From contig NZ_JH636449.1 of assembly GCF_000255705.1 (NCBI RefSeq), positions 159,798-223,797 of the forward strand: DNA of 64,000 bases, read 5' to 3'. Each line of letters opens with the position of its first letter. Position 1 is the first letter of the stretch. Below are positions 55,808-64,000 of this stretch, piece by piece. This stretch comes from Zavarzinella formosa DSM 19928 (GTDB lineage Bacteria; Planctomycetota; Planctomycetia; Gemmatales; Gemmataceae). The notes under the pieces were generated by a model. That model made no database searches, was not told the DNA's origin, and saw nothing but the letters and a program-made list of their open reading frames with translations. The position numbers and the translations under genes were made by a program.

Positions 55808-57694
55808 ATGACCACCGTGATTGCCAGCCTTGGTCTCCTGATCGCCCTTGTGGCCACGGTGGTGGCCGTGGTGGCTTGCGTTCGCACGGCAAGTCTGGCC
55901 GGGCAACTCACTTCGACGAGACGGCTTCTTCGTGAAATTGACCGTGACTTGGAAGCCTTGGGACGCCGTTTCGCCGCTCTTCATCGGGACCAACCTCACC
56001 CGGAACCGCCTCCGCTTTTGGGTGAACCAGAAACGCCCGCCGACAGTTCGGTCGAGAGGTTGACGCCGGTCGCTCCAGCACCGGCCCGGCATGCCCCGCC
56101 GCCTCTGCCGAGCCGACATCGCCAACCGCCGACTCCCCAGCCGATTGATTGGGAGAAATTCATCGGCCGACGGGTGCTTGGATGGGTGGCCGTCGGGTTG
56201 GTGGTGCTGGCCGCGTCATTTTTCATCAAGCACGCCTTCGACACGGTTTTTGGCCCGACGGCCCGAGTGGCCACCGGGGCGGTGATTGGCATCGCCTTGT
56301 GTCTGGCCGGGGGGCGATCCGGTGTTCGCGGCCAAATCCGTGGCTGTTCGATGTTCTGCTCGGCGGGGCTGTTGGTCCTGTACTTGTCCGTGTATGTCTC
56401 GTTCGGCTATTACACCTTGCTTCGCCCGGCGACTGGCGGGATGTTCCTTACCATGATCGTGGCCGAGGGGGTGCTGCTCTCGATCTGGTATCGGGCGAGG
56501 CCGCTGGCGTATCTGGCGCTGGCCGGGGCCTTGCTCGTGCCGGCCTTGGTGCCGGCCGACGAGGACCGGTATGCCGCGTTCTTCATTTATCTGTCGGTGG
56601 TCAACGTGGCGGCCGCCTTCCTGACTCGATCCGTCTCGCATCCGGGTTTAGGCTTGCTGACGTTTCTCGGCTCCCAAATATTGTTCTGGGCTTGGTTCGC
56701 GGGTCGTTATCACCCCGAGAAGATGTGGGCCGTCGTCGCCGTCCAGACCGGGTTGTATGCGGCTTGGATGCTCGCCGGCCGGTTCACGCGGGTCCGCGCC
56801 GCCGACGGAGAACGGGTGGTGATGTGGCTGGCCACCGGCTTATTCTTCTTTTTGACTCTTCACCGGATTGTGGACGACGAGGCGGCCGAATGGCGGGGAA
56901 CGCTGGCTGTCGCCTTCTCGCTTTGGTATGCCATTTTGGCCCGATTGGCCCTTCCGGCCGCCAGCAAGGACATGATCCGGATTGCGACGCTGTCCGCCCT
57001 GGCGTTTGGGTTTCTCGGCGTGGCCATCCCACTGCAATCAAGCGCCCCGTGGACGGCCGTGGGATGGGCGGTGATTGGCTCCGTGTTGTGGTGGTTCGGG
57101 CTTCGGGTTCGGGAACCGTTCCTGCGAGTCGGCGGGATGGTGTTTCTGATGGCCTCGTTGATCTCGCTCGCATGGATGTGGGTCGACGGTGAGGCGGATA
57201 CCACCATGATGTTGCCTTTGTTCAACCCTCGCTCATTGCCCATGCTCGGCGTGGCCGGTTGTTTACTGGCGGTCGCCCTGTCGACCCGCCGTTCCCCGAA
57301 TCGGCTGACCGATTTGGATCTGGTCGTCCGGCACGCGGCCGGATTGGGCACGGCGGCCCTTGTCTGGATCGTCCTGACGTGGGAGACCCTGCATACCGGA
57401 AACGAACTGCTCAGTCTGTCCGACACGGAAACGCAAACGGGTCTGTCGATCATCTGGGCGGCGTATGCCGCGACGCTTCTGGCGGCGGGTTTTGTCCGGT
57501 CGCTTCCCTCCTTGCGATGGATCGGCTTGGGGCTTCTCGTGGTGACGGTTCTGAAGTTAATCGGATACGACTTGAGCGAATTGCCGGCGATTTACCGTGC
57601 GTTGACATTCCTGGCTGTCGCCGTGGTGATGGCCGCCGCCGCCTGGGGCTACCAGCGTTTTGCCCGTGCCGGGAAAGAGGCTGACCATGATTAA
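55808..57694 (+). CDS. DUF2339 multi-span membrane protein
   Basis: 628 aa. An N-terminal membrane helix (1-25) and a short coiled coil are followed by a Pro-rich linker and the DUF2339 core (from about 110) with roughly 15 membrane helices (IDWEKFIGRRVLGWVAVGLVVLAASFFIKHAF is the typical entry, followed by the helices at VATGAVIGIALCLAGG). The family is a predicted membrane protein of unknown function, usually next to DUF3999. The next gene overlaps by eight bases. The 287 bases upstream hold no gene. Confidence 0.9.
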   Translation: MTTVIASLGLLIALVATVVAVVACVRTASLAGQLTSTRRLLREIDRDLEALGRRFAALHRDQPHPEPPPLLGEPETPADSSVERLTPVAPAPARHAPPPLPSRHRQPPTPQPIDWEKFIGRRVLGWVAVGLVVLAASFFIKHAFDTVFGPTARVATGAVIGIALCLAGGRSGVRGQIRGCSMFCSAGLLVLYLSVYVSFGYYTLLRPATGGMFLTMIVAEGVLLSIWYRARPLAYLALAGALLVPALVPADEDRYAAFFIYLSVVNVAAAFLTRSVSHPGLGLLTFLGSQILFWAWFAGRYHPEKMWAVVAVQTGLYAAWMLAGRFTRVRAADGERVVMWLATGLFFFLTLHRIVDDEAAEWRGTLAVAFSLWYAILARLALPAASKDMIRIATLSALAFGFLGVAIPLQSSAPWTAVGWAVIGSVLWWFGLRVREPFLRVGGMVFLMASLISLAWMWVDGEADTTMMLPLFNPRSLPMLGVAGCLLAVALSTRRSPNRLTDLDLVVRHAAGLGTAALVWIVLTWETLHTGNELLSLSDTETQTGLSIIWAAYAATLLAAGFVRSLPSLRWIGLGLLVVTVLKLIGYDLSELPAIYRALTFLAVAVVMAAAAWGYQRFARAGKEADHD

Positions 57695-59003
57695 CCGCCG
57701 CCTGTGCATTCTCGGCTTGGTCCTGCTCGCCAGCCAAACCGGCTTCGCGGCCGGGCCGAACGCCGAATCGCTGGCCGGGTGGCCGACATACCTGGAGGTT
57801 TCCCTGCCGGAAAAGGGCGAGCCGGGTTTGTGCGACTTGTTTGCCACCCCGGCCATTTACACACAAGCGGGGCGGGCCGATCTGCTCGACCTCCGGTTGT
57901 ACGATGCGAGGGGACGGGAAGTCCCCTTCGCCTTGCGGCGCCGAAACCCCCGGAGCGAGTTTCGGGCGTTTGCCCCGAAGGACTTCAACCGGGTGAAAAA
58001 CGCCAACGGATCGGCCGCTGTCAGTCTGGACTTGGGAGAAGGAGCGGAGGACCACAACCGGATGGAGGTGACGGCCGGGGGAAGCGACTACCGGCGAGCC
58101 GTCCGGGTCGAGGGGGGCGACGACGGGACGACATGGCGGGAAGTGGCGGCCGGGGAGTTACGATATTTCACCGGCGGCGGCCAAGTGTTCGACCAGCGCG
58201 GCATCGACTACGCGCCGAGCCGTTTTCGGTACATGAGGGTGTCGGTCTCGCCGGACAAAGGCAACCCGGCCGACCGCCCCGGAGAAGTCCAAGTCCGGGT
58301 GATGAGGGAAATCCGCGATCCGGGATTGGAATCGGTGTGGCCGGCGATTCTATCGCCACGCGAGCCGGTTCGTTCATCCGAGGGGTATGCCTCTCAATGG
58401 ATGATTACTTTGCCGGGCGGGGAAAAGGCGCCTTGGGAGACTCTGGCGTTCGAGGCCGACGACAAGGAGTTTTCCCGTTCCTACCGACTGGAAGAAGTGA
58501 CCACCGAAGAGCCTTGGCCACTGATTTCCTCCGGCCAGTGGGAACGCGGGTTGGGCCGGACAGGGCCGTTGCAAGTGAGAATTTCCCAACGGACGATTGC
58601 GGCCAAATTGCGACTGGTGGTGATCGATCAGCGAAACCCGCCGCTTCAGTTGCGACTGAAATCAGCCGGGGCATCGGCCGATCAAATTTTGTTCCAGAGG
58701 ACCGAGGAGATGAGCGGGCCGCTGCGATTGTATCTGGGGAACCCGTCGGCGCCGGACCCCGGCTATGACATCGGGCGAACACTTCCGGCCGCCCCGGTGG
58801 CGACCCGGACAACAATTACCGGTGAACCCCGCCGAAACCCCGAGTACCGCCCTCCGGCGGACCCTAGGCCTTTGATCGACCGGCTGCCTTGGGTGACATC
58901 CGCCGTGTTTGGCGCCGTGGTGGTGGCACTGGCGGGGTTGCTGGCCGTCACTGCAAGACAGGCGATCCGCAAACACGATGCGGCATCTGCCTCGCAAACC
59001 TGA
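57687..59003 (+). CDS. DUF3999 exported protein
   Basis: 438 aa: signal peptide (CILGLVLLASQTGFA), a large extracytoplasmic beta-rich part (DUF3999: VSLPEKGEPGLCDLFATP, LYDARGREVPFALRRR, YRYMRVSVSPD-like), and a C-terminal membrane helix (VTSAVFGAVVVALAGLLAVTA). DUF3999 is commonly the partner of DUF2339; the two genes overlap by eight bases here, supporting one complex. Function unknown. Confidence 0.88.
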   Translation: MINRRLCILGLVLLASQTGFAAGPNAESLAGWPTYLEVSLPEKGEPGLCDLFATPAIYTQAGRADLLDLRLYDARGREVPFALRRRNPRSEFRAFAPKDFNRVKNANGSAAVSLDLGEGAEDHNRMEVTAGGSDYRRAVRVEGGDDGTTWREVAAGELRYFTGGGQVFDQRGIDYAPSRFRYMRVSVSPDKGNPADRPGEVQVRVMREIRDPGLESVWPAILSPREPVRSSEGYASQWMITLPGGEKAPWETLAFEADDKEFSRSYRLEEVTTEEPWPLISSGQWERGLGRTGPLQVRISQRTIAAKLRLVVIDQRNPPLQLRLKSAGASADQILFQRTEEMSGPLRLYLGNPSAPDPGYDIGRTLPAAPVATRTTITGEPRRNPEYRPPADPRPLIDRLPWVTSAVFGAVVVALAGLLAVTARQAIRKHDAASASQT

Positions 59004-59029
59004 TTGGGGACATCGAACTCTTTTTGTTG

Positions 59030-60370
59030 TCACGCCCGGTCGAAGAGGCCGTTGCCGAAAGTGCCGGTGCTGTCGGCGAAGGATTCTTGCTCAATGCCGA
59101 TGGACCGCAGGATGCTGAGGTACATGTTCGACATCCGGCCGTCTTCTTTCCTCAAGTAGGAGCCGTGTTTCAGACCCATCTTGGCGCCCCCGGCGACGAG
59201 GGTGGGCAGGTTCCGGGAGTTGTGCGTCGTGCTGGCGCCGCTGCCATAGAGAACGATGGTGTTGTCCAGCACGCTGCCGTTGCGATCTTGATACTTGTTC
59301 AGCCGCCCGAAGAAATGGGCCAACTGCTGGCTCAGGAAGAGATCGTACTTGGCGAACGACAGTTGCCCGGTTTTGTCCGTCGCGTGTGACAACGAGTGAT
59401 GCGTGTGACCCAGCCCGAGTTTGATGGGGAAGGTGTCGCTGATGCCCATGCCGTCCTCGCGATTGAGCATGAACACGACGGATCGTGTGATGTCCGCGTC
59501 GAACGCGAGCGAGATCAGATCGAACATATTGCGGTAGAACTCAGCCGGTTCGCCCTCGGAGGTGGCGTCCAAGTTGAGGTGGGCGTAGTCCTGCTTTTTC
59601 AGCGGCACGTCAATCCATTTCTCGGAGGCAATCAGCCGCGATTCCACTTCGTTCAGCGACGTGAGGTATTGATCCATCCGTTCGCGGTCGGACTTGCCGA
59701 GTTGCTGGTTGAGCGATTTGGCGCTCTCGCCGATGGCGTCCACCAGTTTGATCTGGCGTTGCAGCTTTTCGTGTTCCGATTTCATCGAGACGCGATCACC
59801 CCGGAAAAGCCGGTTGAAGATGCGGCGGGGATTGTTCTCGGCCGGGATCGGGCGGCCTTCGAGGCCGTAAGAGATCGTGCCGGTGCGGGAAAGGAACCCG
59901 GTTCCGGCGTCGATTGACAACACCAGCGACGGTTGCCGGCAGAATTGCTTGGTGTTGAGCGCGACCACTTGGTCGAGGCCGACAGTGTTGTACGAGCCGG
60001 GTTTCGGGTTGTGCAACGGCGCCCCGGTCAGCCACATGTCGGAGCAAACGTGCGGGTCGGACTTCGGGCCACTCGGGTGGTGGAGGCCACCCACGAAGCT
60101 AAGCTGCTTGCGAAACGGGGCCAGCGGTTCCGTAGACTTACCGAAGACGAATTCGCCATCCTTCTCGGCCCGCGGAAACCAACTCCATTCGTCGAGGCCG
60201 TGTTCCTTGCGGGGAAGCGACATGCCGTTCGCGGTGTAGATCGCGCAGAAACGGCGGGGAATGTTTTCGCTGGCCTCCTTCCCCATCGCATCAAGGACCG
60301 GCAGGGCGAGCGAGGCGCCGCCGAGGCCGAAAAGGAAGGCACGGCGGTCGAGCATTCTGGCGGAAATCAT
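59030..60370 (-). CDS. DUF1552 family protein, Tat-exported
   Basis: 446 aa with a Tat-like signal ([23 protein letters not shown]). DUF1552 motifs: [45 protein letters not shown]-like, [13 protein letters not shown] and [20 protein letters not shown]. The family is planctomycete-typical and usually follows a DUF1587/1592/1588/1585 gene; here it is 36 bases downstream of that gene. The start at 60370 is preferred; 60355 is also possible. Confidence 0.92.
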   Translation of the reverse strand: MISARMLDRRAFLFGLGGASLALPVLDAMGKEASENIPRRFCAIYTANGMSLPRKEHGLDEWSWFPRAEKDGEFVFGKSTEPLAPFRKQLSFVGGLHHPSGPKSDPHVCSDMWLTGAPLHNPKPGSYNTVGLDQVVALNTKQFCRQPSLVLSIDAGTGFLSRTGTISYGLEGRPIPAENNPRRIFNRLFRGDRVSMKSEHEKLQRQIKLVDAIGESAKSLNQQLGKSDRERMDQYLTSLNEVESRLIASEKWIDVPLKKQDYAHLNLDATSEGEPAEFYRNMFDLISLAFDADITRSVVFMLNREDGMGISDTFPIKLGLGHTHHSLSHATDKTGQLSFAKYDLFLSQQLAHFFGRLNKYQDRNGSVLDNTIVLYGSGASTTHNSRNLPTLVAGGAKMGLKHGSYLRKEDGRMSNMYLSILRSIGIEQESFADSTGTFGNGLFDRA

Positions 60371-60406
60371 GCGAGGCTCACGTTCGATGGCGGGTGTGTG
60401 GCGGGA

Positions 60407-63334
<2,928 letters not shown>

Positions 63335-63466
63335 GTCATCTCTCAGGGCGGCCGACAACGTGCGTTCAGGCGGGATGTTGGGATGACTTTACCAGAACTT
63401 GCCGCGAGCCGCAAGAAGAGGGTTGGGAGATGTCAGATGCAAAAACATCCCCTTACACCGGGGATT

Positions 63467-63892
63467 CTATTCAAGCACCTCCTGTTCCATCTTTCGCCAA
63501 CAGACATGCTTGCAGCCAAGTTTAAACTCCCCCCGAACAAGTATTATCCGGTCTTTGCCAGACTCTCGCCCGGCCGCCAGAATCTGTGTCAGTTCTGCAT
63601 TCTTGGTTTTATCCTCGGGCAACACCCTCTCATCGTCGGGATCTTCCGGGGCGGTTCCGGCCTTGTATGCCTGATGCCATTTCTCCCAGATCGCTTGTAG
63701 TTCCAACGCGGCTTCAAACGCGACCGTCGGCAACAGAGTCAACTCAAACCGATCCTCATCGGGGTTCCATGTTGGGGTGTCGAGATATATCGAGCGATAG
63801 TAGTGAGAAACGCCAAAGTAATCGGCCACACCACCGCGAGAGCCGTCGTACCAATCGTCTATTGTGTGGACCACATGCCACGGCTCGTCCAT
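63467..63892 (-). CDS. unrecognised 141-aa protein
   Basis: 141 aa from MDEPWHVVHTIDDWYDG. GAGGGA lies six bases before this ATG; a longer start at 63943 would add 17 residues. It is acidic with aromatic-rich N-terminal half (VADYFGVSHYYRSIYLDTP, FEAALELQAIWEKW) and no signal peptide or membrane helix. I do not recognise the family. It is the last gene before the window edge, and no operon partner is visible. Confidence 0.68.
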   Translation of the reverse strand: MDEPWHVVHTIDDWYDGSRGGVADYFGVSHYYRSIYLDTPTWNPDEDRFELTLLPTVAFEAALELQAIWEKWHQAYKAGTAPEDPDDERVLPEDKTKNAELTQILAAGRESGKDRIILVRGEFKLGCKHVCWRKMEQEVLE

Positions 63893-64000
63893 GACAAATC
63901 CCTCGGCGTCCAAACAAGTTTGCTTGCGGGTATCGGCCACCATCGGTTTAAGTTCGGTTTTTTGTTATGGTCGGCGTCTCATCATTCGCGGGCGCCCGCT

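Overview
The window looks like chromosome from a planctomycete, most likely of the Gemmata/Zavarzinella type. The basis is family content: three DUF1501 proteins, a DUF1552 protein, a DUF1549/DUF1553 cytochrome-like protein, a DUF1587/1592/1588/1585 cytochrome-like protein, a TIGR03067 protein, a ThuA-domain protein and a PPC-domain protein, all typical of that phylum, in GC-rich DNA with many short operons on both strands. I found no rRNA, tRNA, CRISPR array, phage or transposase gene. The taxonomic call is inference from family content.

Layout. 1-7 kb (minus): a Uma2-type nuclease cut by the window edge, the large subunit of glutamate synthase, and a Tat-exported DUF1501 protein. 7-12 kb (plus): an envelope thiol-redox cluster (NHLRC2-like thioredoxin/NHL protein, a free-standing DsbD-alpha protein, full DsbD), with two GCGTCAGCG-cored hairpin repeats between the genes. 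12-17 kb: an unrecognised 237-aa protein, an MBL hydrolase divergent from a PhoD-like phosphatase, a zeta-toxin-like kinase overlapping a small protein, and a DUF4912 protein. 17.1-18.2 kb is a gene-free, partly AT-rich gap. 18-29 kb (plus): a TPR membrane protein, an ankyrin-repeat remnant, a three-gene ABC export-type operon, ThuA, TIGR03067, two small membrane proteins, a Nif3-like protein and a histidine phosphatase lipoprotein. 29-35 kb: HEAT protein, CBS-PP2C regulator, an unknown protein, and two hotdog-fold enzymes. 35-39.5 kb (plus): a flagellar hook operon (TPR protein, FlgN/FliT-like, FliK, short FlgD, FlgE) ending in a strong two-way terminator. 39.6-44.2 kb (minus): a GH63/MGH1-like glycosidase and a PiT phosphate transporter with its DUF47 partner. 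44.4-64 kb: planctomycete surface/cytochrome modules (PPC plus DUF1549/1553, two DUF1501, DUF1592 plus DUF1552), EutB without EutC beside a gamma-glutamylcyclotransferase and a four-repeat secreted protein, the DUF2339-DUF3999 membrane pair, and an unknown protein at the edge.

How parts work together. The clearest units are the redox cluster (electrons through DsbD to exported thiol proteins), the hook-assembly operon (FliK ruler, FlgD cap, FlgE subunit), the PiT/DUF47 phosphate pair, and the paired exported DUF families, whose biochemistry is largely unknown.

The most unusual non-coding signal is a set of long inverted repeats at 12.6, 32.4 and 42.4 kb. They share an ACCACAAAGNCGCAAAG-like core while each has its own palindromic flank; at 32.4 kb both convergent genes have their stop codons inside the arms. 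I did not find a clear new defence or biosynthetic system. The best candidates for novelty are these repeats, the atypical ABC operon, the zeta-kinase/small-protein pair and the EutB neighbourhood.
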